A DNA stretch of 64,000 bases. Origin: an uncultured Clostridia bacterium. Lineage in GTDB: Bacteria; Bacillota_A; Clostridia; Christensenellales; Borkfalkiaceae. The translations under genes were made by a program, and so were the position numbers. The stretch covers positions 1 to 64,000 of the forward strand of contig CAKQXZ010000004.1 of the NCBI GenBank assembly GCA_934292955.1, in the 5' to 3' direction. The notes under the pieces are model-generated. The model was not told where the DNA came from, did no database searches, and saw only the letters and a list, made by a program, of their open reading frames with translations. Shown in pieces: positions 1 to 8,479 of the stretch (positions within the stretch are counted from its first letter, which is position 1; the number at the start of each line of letters is the position of its first letter).

Positions 1-474
1 TTCACCGCTAAACTTGCTGGTACCGAACGCGGCATAACCGAACCCACCCCGACCTTCTCGGCTTGCTTCGGTCAGGCGTTCCTTGAACTGCATCCGACCA
101 AATATGCAGAAGAACTCGTTAAGAAGATGAAGATGAGCGGCGCTAAGGCATATCTTGTAAACACCGGCTGGAACGGAACCGGCAAACGTATCTCCATTAA
201 AGATACCCGCGGTATCATCGACGCAATCTTAAGCGGCGCGATCAACAAAGCGCCCACCAAGACCATTCCTTACTTCAACTTCGAAGTACCTACCGAACTG
301 CCCGGCGTTGACCCTGCAATTCTCGACCCGCGCGACACTTATGCAGACGCGTCCGTTTGGGAAGCAAAGGCTAAAGATCTCGCTGGCAGATTCGTTAAGA
401 ACTTTGTTAAGTACGAAACCAACGAACACGGCAAGGCTCTCGTTAAAGCGGGTCCCGTTACCGAACTTAACTGA
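1..474 (+). CDS. pckA: Phosphoenolpyruvate carboxykinase (ATP), C-terminal part
   Basis: Partial gene, cut by the left edge of the window. Frame 1 reads open from base 1 for 157 residues to a TGA at 472-474. The translation starts [19 protein letters not shown] and continues with the conserved block around [14 protein letters not shown] and the block [17 protein letters not shown], all typical of the C-terminal third of ATP-type PEP carboxykinase. The enzyme interconverts oxaloacetate + ATP with PEP + CO2 + ADP in the cytosol. The metal-binding and P-loop parts lie outside the window, so catalytic competence cannot be judged. A strong terminator follows at 619-654. Confidence 0.95.
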   Translation, partial: FTAKLAGTERGITEPTPTFSACFGQAFLELHPTKYAEELVKKMKMSGAKAYLVNTGWNGTGKRISIKDTRGIIDAILSGAINKAPTKTIPYFNFEVPTELPGVDPAILDPRDTYADASVWEAKAKDLAGRFVKNFVKYETNEHGKALVKAGPVTELN

Positions 475-618
475 TTCGGTTAACCGCAGTTTCGGCTGCA
501 ATGGTAATTTAACTGCCTGATTTCGTTTCGAAACAGGGCAGAATAGCGAACATAAATGCGTCATCGGTTTTCGGTGGCGCATTAAGTCGCTTAAAACGAA
601 TTTTTAATAAGGCTCTGT

Positions 619-654
619 AATCGGGAGCGAATTTTCATTTGCGCCCGATTTTTT
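619..654 (+). terminator. Intrinsic terminator after pckA
   Basis: A 13-bp arm at 619-631 (AATCGGGAGCGAA) pairs with 638-650 (TTTGCGCCCGATT) with one mismatch and a 6-base loop. It is followed by TTTTAT. It ends the pckA transcript. Confidence 0.85.
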
Positions 655-673
655 ATACAGTATATTTGAATAA

Positions 674-2050
674 ATGAAAGGATTATCCAAGGCATTAAAA
701 TCCCGTGAGATCGATATGACGACGGGTAAATTATTTCCGAACATTTTGCGGTTTGCCGTACCGCTTATGGCTACCGGCGTTTTGCAACTGCTTTTCAGTA
801 CTGCCGACATGATAGTCGTAGGTTCGTTTGTGGGGCAGACCGAGTTTTCGGCAGTCGGCTCGACGGCAAGTCTTGTAACGCTTATCGTTAACTTTTTTAT
901 AGGGCTTTCGATGGGTGCGGGCATAGCGATGTCTAACGCATACGGCGCGAAAAACGACGAAGAAGGCTCGCGCATAATGAGTACGTCCGTGCCGCTTGCA
1001 ATTATTTCGGGCGCGATAATTACCGTTTTCGGCTTGATTTTTTGCAGACAGATGCTCGAACTTATGGATACGCCCGAAAATTGTATGCCGCACGCCGAAG
1101 AATATCTGAACATTTATTTCTGCGGCGCGATATTCAATCTGTTATACAACTTCGGCGCGGCTATCTTACGCGCCACGGGCGATACCATTCGTCCGCTTAT
1201 ATTCCTTGCGGGCGCGGGGCTGTTGAACGTCGCGGTCAACCTTATAACCGTTCTCGTGTTCGATATGGGCGTTGCGGGCGTCGCTTACGCAACGATCGCT
1301 TCGCAAGCCGTTTCATGCGTACTCGTAATGATTGCGCTTGTAAAAAACAAAGGTTTTGTAAAACTCGAAGTCAAAAAAATAAGAATTTACGGCAAAACGC
1401 TTAAAAGAATACTTATGCTCGGCATTCCGTCGGGGCTGCAGAACTCGCTGTTCGCTCTTTCCAACGTTATTATTCAAAAGACGATCAACGGTTTCGGCGA
1501 AGTGACGATAGCGGGCAATACCGCCGCGCGCGAACTCGAAGGTTTTGTTTACACTATGATGAACGCCGTTGCCAACACTGCGGTTACGGCTGTGGGGCAG
1601 AACTACGGCGCAAACAATTTCGAGCGCATTAAAAAATCGGTTACTCAGTGCGTGCTTACCGCTGCGGGCGTAGGCATTGTCGGCGGCGGAATTATACTTT
1701 TGTTCCACGATTTTTTCATAGGTCTTTACACTAAAAACTCGATGGCGGAAGAAGTTGCGTTCAACCGAATGATTTTGTTTTTAGGCACATATTTCCTGTG
1801 CGGAATAATGGACGTGCTTAACTGCTCGATGCGCGGAATAGGCAGTTCGGTCTTGCCGATGGTTATAGTTTTAATCGGTACATGCGTGTTCAGAATAATC
1901 TGGGTTTATTTTGTGTTCCCGCTCAAACCCGACTACATGTTCGTCATATGGTCGTATCCCATTTCGTGGATAATGACCGCCTTTGCGGGGCTTATCGCTT
2001 TCATTATCGTTTACAAACGAAAAAAACGCGATATGTCGGTTAAAGTATGA
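674..2050 (+). CDS. MATE family multidrug/metabolite exporter
   Basis: The 458-residue product has about twelve hydrophobic segments and the MATE N-terminal pattern MTTGKLFPNILRFAVPLMAT, with LLFSTADMIVVGSFVG in helix 2 and a second, similar half starting near ILMLGIPSGLQNSLFAL. MATE proteins export cationic drugs or metabolites using a sodium or proton gradient across the cytoplasmic membrane. The length matches the family (about 450). The start is uncertain: neither ATG 674 nor the in-frame ATG 716 has a good ribosome binding site. The substrate cannot be told from sequence. The gene is convergent with hemW; the gap between them holds an inverted pair of the ATAATCGAC element. Confidence 0.9.
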   Translation: MKGLSKALKSREIDMTTGKLFPNILRFAVPLMATGVLQLLFSTADMIVVGSFVGQTEFSAVGSTASLVTLIVNFFIGLSMGAGIAMSNAYGAKNDEEGSRIMSTSVPLAIISGAIITVFGLIFCRQMLELMDTPENCMPHAEEYLNIYFCGAIFNLLYNFGAAILRATGDTIRPLIFLAGAGLLNVAVNLITVLVFDMGVAGVAYATIASQAVSCVLVMIALVKNKGFVKLEVKKIRIYGKTLKRILMLGIPSGLQNSLFALSNVIIQKTINGFGEVTIAGNTAARELEGFVYTMMNAVANTAVTAVGQNYGANNFERIKKSVTQCVLTAAGVGIVGGGIILLFHDFFIGLYTKNSMAEEVAFNRMILFLGTYFLCGIMDVLNCSMRGIGSSVLPMVIVLIGTCVFRIIWVYFVFPLKPDYMFVIWSYPISWIMTAFAGLIAFIIVYKRKKRDMSVKV

Positions 2051-2102
2051 GTCGAAAACGCCCGTTGCTTTTTGCAGAAATATAAAAAACGGAAAAGTCG
2101 GG

Positions 2103-2117
2103 CTATAGGTCGATTAT
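2103..2117 (-). repeat. ATAATCGACYTATAG element, copy 1
   Basis: Minus-strand sequence ATAATCGACCTATAG followed by CCCGACTTTTCC. It lies downstream of hemW in the sense direction of that gene and forms an inverted pair with copy 2, 53 bases away. Confidence 0.85.
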
Positions 2118-2149
2118 TCGACTAAACATAAGTTTTATAATTAAATAAG

Positions 2150-2196
2150 AAAAAGACCGCCAAAGTTGCGATAATCGACTTATAGGCGGTCTTTTT
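2150..2196 (+). terminator. Terminator hairpin carrying ATAATCGAC element copy 2 in its loop
   Basis: A perfect 12-bp stem, AAAAAGACCGCC at 2150-2161 with GGCGGTCTTTTT at 2185-2196, encloses a 23-base loop that contains the core ATAATCGACTTATAG (2171-2185). The stem begins with A5 and ends in T5, so it could stop both the MATE gene (plus) and hemW (minus). Confidence 0.9.
2171..2185 (+). repeat. ATAATCGACYTATAG element, copy 2
   Basis: Exact core ATAATCGACTTATAG, downstream of the MATE gene in its sense direction, in the loop of the 2150-2196 terminator. Confidence 0.9.
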
Positions 2197-2249
2197 ATGT
2201 ATTTTTTTACATCGACAACAACAAAAAATTTTTGTCGCGCAGTATATTT

Positions 2250-3359
2250 TCAGCGTAAAAAGGGGATAATGATATGGTTCTGAACGTAAAGATATTCGTC
2301 TTTAATGCGCACTCTGTCGTCCGATATATCAAGATAATCCCGCTGGTCGGCTAACTCTTTTTTATAGTCGGACGTAAAGTCGGTGCCGAAAAGGCGTTTA
2401 TACTTTTCAAGACGAATGCCTTCGGTCGTTCTTAACGCAAGCATGATAAATTCGGCTTTTTTATCGTCGCCCGTAATCTGTTCTGACGAGATTTCGGCAT
2501 ATTTATCGTGCAGCAGACAGTGAACGTATTCGTCAATGCTTTCGGTATTGGTAAAACGTCTGTCGTCTATGCAAGAAGACGCGGCAACGCCCAGACCTAT
2601 GTATTCGCCCCGCCGCCAGTAGTTAAGGTTATGGCGCGATTCGTACCCGGGTTTTGCAAAGTTAGAAACTTCGTAGCGGTAAAAGCCTTTTTCTTTAAGC
2701 AGTCCGCGCGCGTAGTCGTAAAGGTCGGCAGTCTCGTCTTCGCCCGGCAGTTCGCCGTTTAAGTAAACCGAGAACATCGGCGTGCCTTCTTCGGGTGTGA
2801 GCGCGTAAACCGAAATATGGCTTGCCCCGCCGTCCGACGCAAGGTTAATCGTGCGCTCTACTTCTTCTTTTTTCTGATCTTTCAGCCCGATCATCACGTC
2901 CGCACTGAAATTTCTGCCCTTAAGAAGCTTTGCGCAGTACTTAAAATCTTCCGCCGTGTGAATACGGTTAAGGCTTAAAAGTCTGTCGTCGTCGGCAGAC
3001 TGAAGCCCAAGGCTGTATCTGTTTATGCCTACCGCGTCGTATACGGCAAGTTTTTCGGGCGTTAACGTGCCGGGGTTAATCTCGATCGTGATTTCCGCGC
3101 CGGTAGACAGTTCGAAGTTTTTTCGTATCTGATTCATTACCGCGCCTATAAGTTTTGCGTCCACAAAAGACGGAGTGCCGCCGCCGAAATAAACTGTGTC
3201 GAAAGTCCTGCCTTTAAGTTCCTGCGCGCGTGAATTAAGTTCTTTTATAAGGCACGCGAAATATCCTTCCGCCTTGCCGATTTCGTTCGGGTAAGAAGCA
3301 AAATCGCAATAGGTGCATTTCTGTTTACAGAACGGTATGTGAATATAAATTCCTGCCAT
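2250..3359 (-). CDS. hemW: HemW-like radical SAM heme chaperone (coproporphyrinogen oxidase-like)
   Basis: The 369-residue radical SAM protein opens with GIYIHIPFCKQKCTYCDF; Cys11, Cys15 and Cys18 would hold the 4Fe-4S cluster. YFGGGTPS and NPGTLTPEK follow as in the HemN/HemW group, and the C-terminal HemN domain contains NYWRRGEYIGLGVAASS. HemW proteins insert heme into respiratory enzymes and lack the extra N-terminal cysteine of true HemN. The start at 3359 has a clear AGGAGAAC site upstream. It lies downstream of lepA on the same strand, the usual Firmicutes lepA-hemW order; a hairpin with element copy 3 sits between the two genes. Whether it acts on heme in this anaerobe cannot be seen. 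Confidence 0.9.
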   Translation of the reverse strand: MAGIYIHIPFCKQKCTYCDFASYPNEIGKAEGYFACLIKELNSRAQELKGRTFDTVYFGGGTPSFVDAKLIGAVMNQIRKNFELSTGAEITIEINPGTLTPEKLAVYDAVGINRYSLGLQSADDDRLLSLNRIHTAEDFKYCAKLLKGRNFSADVMIGLKDQKKEEVERTINLASDGGASHISVYALTPEEGTPMFSVYLNGELPGEDETADLYDYARGLLKEKGFYRYEVSNFAKPGYESRHNLNYWRRGEYIGLGVAASSCIDDRRFTNTESIDEYVHCLLHDKYAEISSEQITGDDKKAEFIMLALRTTEGIRLEKYKRLFGTDFTSDYKKELADQRDYLDISDDRVRIKDEYLYVQNHIIIPFLR

Positions 3360-3380
3360 TTGTTCTCCTAAAAAATCTAA

Positions 3381-3415
3381 AAAGTCGGGCTATAAGTCGA
3401 TTATCGCCGCTTTTT
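3381..3415 (-). terminator. Terminator-like hairpin between lepA and hemW with element copy 3
   Basis: On the minus strand AAAAAGCGG pairs with CCG(A)CTTTTT around the core ATAATCGACTTATAG (plus coordinates 3390-3404), with one bulged base, and ends in a T tract. It lies inside the lepA-hemW operon, so it may reduce read-through into hemW. Confidence 0.65.
3390..3404 (-). repeat. ATAATCGACYTATAG element, copy 3
   Basis: Minus-strand core ATAATCGACTTATAG flanked by GGCG and CCCGACTTTTT. It is downstream of lepA in sense. Confidence 0.9.
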
Positions 3416-3490
3416 ATCCGCTATGCCGCAGTTTTGCCGGGCGTTTTTACCGTCGCCGTTACGCTACAACGCGGCATTCGTCTTAAAAGG

Positions 3491-5308
3491 TTACTTATCC
3501 GAAGAATCGATTTTAAGTATCGACATAAACGCTTCGGACGGAATTTCCACCGTACCGAGTTTACGCATCTTCTTTTTGCCTTCTTTTTGCTTTTCGAGAA
3601 GTTTCTTCTTTCTCGTTATATCGCCGCCGTAGCACTTGGCAAGAACGTCTTTGCGGAGTGCCTTGACCGTTTCGCGGGCGATGATTTTTCCGCCGACAGC
3701 CGCTTGCACGGGTATTTCGAACATCTGACGGGGAATAACTTCTTTAAGTTTTTCGGCAATCGCTCTGCCGCGCGCGTACGCTTTGTCTTTATGAACGATA
3801 ACCGAAAGCGCGTCGCAAATTTCGCCGTTAAGGTACATATCGAGTTTTACCAGTTCGCTTGTCTGATATCCGCTCAGTTCGTAGTCGAGCGAAGCGTATC
3901 CGCGTGTGCGCGACTTAAGACTGTCGAAAAAGTCGAAAATGATTTCGTTCAGCGGCAGCTTATACAGCAGACAAACGCGTTTTTCGTCGATATAGTTCAT
4001 GGTAATGAGCTCGCCGCGTTTTTCAACGCACAAATCCATTATCGCGCCGATATAGTCGGGCGGGCTGTAAATGCTTGCCTTGATTACAGGCTCTTCTATA
4101 TAGTCTATTTCGGACGGATCGGGTAGTTTAGTTGGGTTGTTTACTATAACCATCTGTCCGCCGGTCTTATATACCTTATACGAAACGCCGGGCGTCGTCG
4201 TGATTATATCGAGATCGAATTCGCGCTCTATTCGCTGCTGCACGATTTCCATGTGCAGAAGCCCTAAAAAGCCGCAGCGGAAGCCGAAGCCTAAAGCAAC
4301 GGAGTTGTCGGGTTCGAACGAAAGCGCGGCGTCGTTCAGTTTGAGCTTAAGCAACGCTTCTTTCAGGTCGTTGAACTTGGATCCGTCAAGCGGATACACG
4401 CCCGAAAACACTACGGGCAGTGCTTTTTTATAACCGGGCAGCGGCTCGGGGGCGGGGTTATCCACAAGAGTAATGGTGTCGCCCACGTTGGTGTCTTCAA
4501 CGCTTTTGATACTTGCGGCTATATAGCCTACGTCGCCCGAATACAGGCGCGCTCTCGGCGTAAGTTTAGGCGAGAACGTTCCTACTTCGGTTACTTCGAA
4601 CTGCTTGTCCGACATATAAGTGCGTATCTTGTCGCCCGCGGCAACCGTACCGTCTTTAATTCTTACAAAGCAGATAACGCCTTTGAAATTATCGTAATAC
4701 GAATCGAAAATCAACGCTTTAAGCGGTGCTTCGTCGTCGCCTTCGGGTGCGGGGATAACTTTTACTATGTTTTCAAGCACCTGATCGACGTTTGTTCCGT
4801 TCTTTGCCGAAATTCTCGGCGCGTCGGAAGCGTCAAGACCGATTACGTCTTCTATTTCTTTGGCAACTTCGTCGGGTCTTGCGCCCGCAAGATCGATTTT
4901 ATTTATTACGGGCATAATTTCAAGATTATTGTCGAGCGCGAGATAGCAGTTGGCAAGAGTCTGAGCTTCTATTCCCTGCGTTGCGTCGACAATTAAAATC
5001 GCGCCTTCGCACGCGGCGAGCGAACGCGATACTTCGTACGAAAAGTCGACGTGACCCGGGGTGTCAATCAGATTGAATTTATATTCTTCGCCGTTCTTTG
5101 CCGTGTAGAACATGGTAACCGGCGTAAGTTTAATCGTTATTCCGCGTTCGCGCTCGAGATCCATAGAATCGAGAAGTTGATCTTCCATTTCGCGCGAACT
5201 TACCTGACCGGTCATTTCGATCAGTCTGTCCGCCAGGGTAGATTTTCCGTGGTCTATGTGCGCTACTATGCAAAAATTGCGTACATGCTCTTTTTTCTGT
5301 CTTGCCAT
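3491..5308 (-). CDS. lepA: Elongation factor 4 (LepA), ribosomal back-translocase GTPase
   Basis: LepA binds the ribosome and remobilises stalled complexes using GTP. The product (605 residues from ATG 5308) shows G1 [10 protein letters not shown]2/G3 RERGITIK and DTPGHVDF, and G4 NKIDL. The EF-G-like domains follow, then the LepA-specific C-terminal part with [20 protein letters not shown]. The frame can be extended to a GTG at 5317, but the sequence GGTGAAAAAT directly before ATG 5308 repeats the GGTGAAAA site seen before mutS and mutL here, so that GTG is more likely part of the ribosome binding site. A promoter with a 17-base spacer lies at 5365-5393. hemW follows in the same direction. 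Confidence 0.97.
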   Translation of the reverse strand: MARQKKEHVRNFCIVAHIDHGKSTLADRLIEMTGQVSSREMEDQLLDSMDLERERGITIKLTPVTMFYTAKNGEEYKFNLIDTPGHVDFSYEVSRSLAACEGAILIVDATQGIEAQTLANCYLALDNNLEIMPVINKIDLAGARPDEVAKEIEDVIGLDASDAPRISAKNGTNVDQVLENIVKVIPAPEGDDEAPLKALIFDSYYDNFKGVICFVRIKDGTVAAGDKIRTYMSDKQFEVTEVGTFSPKLTPRARLYSGDVGYIAASIKSVEDTNVGDTITLVDNPAPEPLPGYKKALPVVFSGVYPLDGSKFNDLKEALLKLKLNDAALSFEPDNSVALGFGFRCGFLGLLHMEIVQQRIEREFDLDIITTTPGVSYKVYKTGGQMVIVNNPTKLPDPSEIDYIEEPVIKASIYSPPDYIGAIMDLCVEKRGELITMNYIDEKRVCLLYKLPLNEIIFDFFDSLKSRTRGYASLDYELSGYQTSELVKLDMYLNGEICDALSVIVHKDKAYARGRAIAEKLKEVIPRQMFEIPVQAAVGGKIIARETVKALRKDVLAKCYGGDITRKKKLLEKQKEGKKKMRKLGTVEIPSEAFMSILKIDSSDK

Positions 5309-5364
5309 ATTTTTCACCGATGATTAGTTTACCCCGACCGAAAAACGCAATCGGAGTATTTATT

Positions 5365-5393
5365 ATTATATATTTTTTTCAAAGAATAATCAA
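5365..5393 (-). promoter_or_regulatory. Sigma-A promoter for lepA
   Basis: On the minus strand: TTGATT (5388-5393), 17 bases, TATAAT (5365-5370). It drives lepA-hemW and is back to back with the plus-strand promoter at 5398-5426. Confidence 0.7.
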
Positions 5394-5397
5394 ACGT

Positions 5398-5426
5398 TTG
5401 CAAGTGGTTTATATTTGTTGTATAAT
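5398..5426 (+). promoter_or_regulatory. Sigma-A promoter interrupted downstream by the MITE
   Basis: TTGCAA (5398-5403), 17 bases, TATAAT (5421-5426). The MITE begins at the TA of 5429-5430, close to the expected +1, so this promoter is now separated from the glycerophosphodiesterase gene by 290 bp. Confidence 0.6.
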
Positions 5427-5430
5427 GATA

Positions 5431-5720
5431 GGGATTCCATTTCTTATCACTAATTTCCGAAAAGGCGGCTTTTTAGCCCTTTTTCACGACCGCTCAGGCG
5501 CAGTACGCCAGTACGGCATCCTTTGCGCTCGTAAAAAATCATCTAAAAATACGCTCTTTTCGGTGCTGCGCATTTTTGCGGACAAGAAATCGCCGCTCGC
5601 GGTTCGGTTTTTGCAAGGCAAACGACCGAAATAGTACTTGACCGTACATTGATGGGAGTTTAACACAGCAAAAACCGATTTGTTCCCGCAAAAATAGTTA
5701 GTGATGACGAATGGAATCCC
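5431..5720. mobile_element. 290-bp MITE with terminal inverted repeats and TA flanks
   Basis: The left end GGGATTCCATTTCTTATCAC is matched by the right end, whose complement reads GGGATTCCATTCGTCATCAC, continuing CTAA on both sides. TA lies on both outer edges (5429-5430 and 5721-5722). TA duplication and short inverted ends are typical of IS630/Tc1-mariner-derived MITEs. No transposase is encoded inside. A lone related end occurs at 46929-46970. Confidence 0.75.
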
Positions 5721-5811
5721 TAGCGTTGTGTTTTCTGCGATTCATTCTTTCCGCATAAGCATAAAGAATGCCGTAAAACGGAAAATTGCAACGTTACAAA
5801 GGAGATGTTTT

Positions 5812-6534
5812 ATGAAAAGCAGAGTTCCTGCGGACAGTTGGATAATTAACCTGCCTATCGCTCATCGCGGGCTTCATGGTAACGGAGCGGGCGAGAATAC
5901 GCGCACGGCGTATGCCCGGGCTATAGAAAAGGGCTATCCTATAGAAATGGACGTTCAACTCACCAAAGACGGCGAACTTGTCTGTTTTCACGACGATAAC
6001 GTAAAGCGCGTTACCGGCGTAGATAAACTTATATGGGATATGACGCTCGAAGAAGTGCGCGCGCTTAAAATCTGCGGCACGCAGGACGGCGTTATGACTT
6101 TTAAGGAATTTCTCGATTTTGTAGACGGAAGAACTCCGCTCCTTATCGAAATCAAACAGCAGCGCGACGGCAAAAAGAGCGGCATAGAAAAAAAAGTGGT
6201 TGAGCTTCTCGATAACTACAAAGGGGAATTTGCCGTTCAGTCTTTCGATCCTTTTATAATGCAAAGGATAAGAAAACGGCGCCCCGAATTTCTTCGCGGA
6301 CAGTTGGGCGGCGTAAAACGTGGTATGCTGCCTTATCCGAAATACGTCGTCGTTAGAAAACTTCTGCTTAACTTTCTTTCTAAACCCGATTTCATAAATT
6401 ACGTTATTGAAGAGTTTCCCATAAAAACCAAACTTCCCGTAATGCGTTGGACGATAAATACCGAAGAGCGCAAGCGTATCGCTTACGGAATGGGGCATAA
6501 TATCGTTTTCGAAAATATCGACCCGTCAAAATAA
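5812..6534 (+). CDS. Glycerophosphodiester phosphodiesterase family protein
   Basis: GDPD enzymes hydrolyse glycerophosphodiesters to glycerol-3-phosphate plus an alcohol. The product is 240 residues from ATG 5812, which has AAAGGAGATG just upstream; the open frame extends back to about 5701 into the MITE end, but without ribosome binding site support. Seen motifs: IAHRGLHGNGAGENT (metal/catalytic His and Glu), EMDVQLTKDGELVCFHDD (Glu, Asp, second catalytic His) and PLLIEIKQQ. No signal peptide is seen, so it is probably cytoplasmic. Its native promoter seems to be cut off by the MITE at 5431-5720, so expression may now depend on sequences in the element. Confidence 0.9.
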   Translation: MKSRVPADSWIINLPIAHRGLHGNGAGENTRTAYARAIEKGYPIEMDVQLTKDGELVCFHDDNVKRVTGVDKLIWDMTLEEVRALKICGTQDGVMTFKEFLDFVDGRTPLLIEIKQQRDGKKSGIEKKVVELLDNYKGEFAVQSFDPFIMQRIRKRRPEFLRGQLGGVKRGMLPYPKYVVVRKLLLNFLSKPDFINYVIEEFPIKTKLPVMRWTINTEERKRIAYGMGHNIVFENIDPSK

Positions 6535-6850
6535 ATGGTCGGGTACAAGCAGAGTGTATCTACAGCGGGTTACATAGTTAAGCGTTACATAATAATGTGT
6601 TATATCACAATGTACAAGCATATAACTCAATCATATAATTGTACCCCGGGTAAACGCACGCGTATAGCGCATACACCCATATAACATATAATAGTAATGG
6701 GCTGATGTAACAACGGAATACAATAAAAACACCAAAGCGGCGAAACAATAATTCGTCGTTTTTTTCTGTCGAAAATCAACAAATTCAGATATATTTGTTA
6801 AAGCTGGGTGAAAATTATAATAAGAATGTGAAAGAAAAAACAAAAAACGG
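6535..6850. other. AT-rich intergenic region with one hairpin
   Basis: About 300 bp with no supported gene. A terminator-like hairpin (GCGGCGAA at 6737-6744 with TTCGTCGT, then T7) lies at 6735-6766 and would end the phosphodiesterase transcript. Nothing else was recognised. Confidence 0.6.
6735..6766 (+). terminator. Intrinsic terminator after the phosphodiesterase gene
   Basis: A stem of GCGGCGAA with TTCGTCGT (one G-U) around a short loop, followed by TTTTTTT. Confidence 0.65.
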
Positions 6851-6879
6851 TAGACAAAACATAATATGTATGTTATAAT
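6851..6879 (+). promoter_or_regulatory. Sigma-A promoter for the lipoprotein gene
   Basis: TAGACA (6851-6856), 17 bases, TATAAT (6874-6879). A leader of about 105 bases precedes the GTG start at 6990. Confidence 0.7.
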
Positions 6880-6989
6880 AAAGGTACACAAAGGGAAAGT
6901 CGTCCCTTAATATGTTTTGCCGGCGCATGCGGGGTAGCGGTTGTTGTAATCGATTACTTCGAAAAGCGCAGCATAAAAGGAGAGTAAAG

Positions 6990-8345
6990 GTGAAAACATT
7001 TATTAAAAGATTGACTTCCATTGCTTTAATGGGGGTAATAGTTACTGCATTCTTCCAGTTTACCGCATGTTATCAGACGGTAAGCGGAAAAATATCCGAC
7101 ATTTGCGGAACGTACCAACTTACGCGTAAGACCTACGGGCAGGATTCGTCCGGTTCGGCAATAGATATTCTCGAGCGCGATAAAATAGTGGAGTATCTTG
7201 TTATAAAAGAAGACGGAACGGGGTTCCGTGTTTACGGCGATAACGAAAACGAACTTGCCTGCACCGAGCTTCGCGTTTCTTTTATAGAAGATACCGATAA
7301 CCCCGGCAAGTACCAGTTTATAGAGTACAGAACAGATCCGCTCGGTAACGGAACGACTAAACTCGGATACCTTTCAACCGAAAAACAGCTTAACTACGGA
7401 ACGCCTAAAATTAGTTCCGGTTGCATTCATATCGAATCGAGTTCCATTCAGTACAAAAAAGTTTCCGATAAGCAGGATTTAAGTTACGTTCAGACCAAGG
7501 TCGGCAAAACGCTCGATTACATTCCTTATGACCTTCAGCACATAACGGGCAAACATTCGGGGACGAGTTATTACGAACACTACGACGAAGAAAAGCAGGA
7601 AAACTTAACCGTAGACAGCGAATATCTGTATTTCTTTGCCGATTTTAATAACGTTTCTCAAACCGTAGATCTGCGTTATCGCCTTAAAACCGCCGAAGAA
7701 GAAGTCGTTAAGAGCAACCTTCCGTTCACTTATACCACTGCAAAGAGCAAAGACGGAAATTACGAATATGTTTATATCGACGTTGACGGCTTCAGATTCA
7801 GATCGTATATCACCGGCGGAATGACAAGGCTTGTAGAGATAGACGGCGTAGAATATCTGCACAATTTCTTTGAATATACTTACACCACGGCAGACGAAAT
7901 CGTCCGTCAGGCAATAGAAGACTACGCCGTTTCGTCTGTAAAAGGCACGTTTGTCGTTAAAGCAAAGTATAATTATTACGAAACCAAAGATTCCGAGCCC
8001 GTAGAAAAAGACAGCGATTATATCTATTTTGTAGTCGTATTCGACGGCAAAGAGAGAAAGGTTGACGTTTATTCCAGCACCAAGAAAAGCGGTAAACCTG
8101 CCGAAATACGCAATTCTTACTTCTATCCGACGTTTGAAAAAACCGAAGACGGAAAGATTCTTTCTTTCAATTTCAAAGTATCCGATTTCTCGGTAAGCGT
8201 CAGTGCGGACGGCAAGTTAAATCTTACTTTTGCAGACGGCGACTCTTTGTCGGTTTACGAAACTACCGTTTATCTCGGCGAAAAAGATATCGAATCTCTT
8301 TTAGAAGAATTAAGAAACGAATACAACGCCGCTCAGAACGCATAA
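6990..8345 (+). CDS. Putative secreted lipoprotein of unknown function
   Basis: The product is 451 residues from GTG 6990, which is preceded by AAAAGGAGAG; the frame extends upstream to 6912 but the ribosome binding site and signal peptide favour 6990. The N-terminus KTFIKRLTSIALMGVIV has a positive start and hydrophobic core ending in the lipobox FTAC, so it should be lipid-anchored outside the cell. The rest is rich in Tyr, Asp and beta-prone stretches, with two similar half-segments (YFFADFNN... and YFVVVFDGK...) that suggest an internal repeat. I do not recognise the family. It is monocistronic, with its own promoter and a strong terminator. Confidence 0.75.
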   Translation: MKTFIKRLTSIALMGVIVTAFFQFTACYQTVSGKISDICGTYQLTRKTYGQDSSGSAIDILERDKIVEYLVIKEDGTGFRVYGDNENELACTELRVSFIEDTDNPGKYQFIEYRTDPLGNGTTKLGYLSTEKQLNYGTPKISSGCIHIESSSIQYKKVSDKQDLSYVQTKVGKTLDYIPYDLQHITGKHSGTSYYEHYDEEKQENLTVDSEYLYFFADFNNVSQTVDLRYRLKTAEEEVVKSNLPFTYTTAKSKDGNYEYVYIDVDGFRFRSYITGGMTRLVEIDGVEYLHNFFEYTYTTADEIVRQAIEDYAVSSVKGTFVVKAKYNYYETKDSEPVEKDSDYIYFVVVFDGKERKVDVYSSTKKSGKPAEIRNSYFYPTFEKTEDGKILSFNFKVSDFSVSVSADGKLNLTFADGDSLSVYETTVYLGEKDIESLLEELRNEYNAAQNA

Positions 8346-8361
8346 TTCAACAATTAAAAAC

Positions 8362-8391
8362 AAAACCGTCCTGTTTTTTCAGGGCGGTTTT
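8362..8391 (+). terminator. Intrinsic terminator after the lipoprotein gene
   Basis: A 12-bp stem, AAAACCGTCCTG (8362-8373) with CAGGGCGGTTTT (8380-8391), six-T loop, one G-U pair. Confidence 0.85.
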
Positions 8392-8413
8392 AGCTATCAT
8401 TGCTTATTACTCA

Positions 8414-8428
8414 ATAATCGACCTATAG
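8414..8428 (+). repeat. ATAATCGACYTATAG element, copy 4
   Basis: Core ATAATCGACCTATAG followed by GTCGGTTTTTC. Here the core overlaps a perfect palindrome CGACCTATAGGTCG. It lies downstream of the lipoprotein gene in sense, after a normal terminator. Confidence 0.9.
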
Positions 8429-8479
8429 GTCGGTTTTTCTTTTTTATCGGGGTTGATTCGAAACTGAATTTATTGCGTA

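Noticed and set aside
4308..4330. GGGTTCGAACG resembling a tRNA T-arm
   Set aside because: It lies in lepA coding sequence and no cloverleaf can be formed around it; no tRNA was found in the window.
5309..5317. GTG start for lepA three codons upstream
   Set aside because: The GTG is part of GGTGAAAA, the same ribosome binding sequence as before mutS and mutL; ATG 5308 is preferred.
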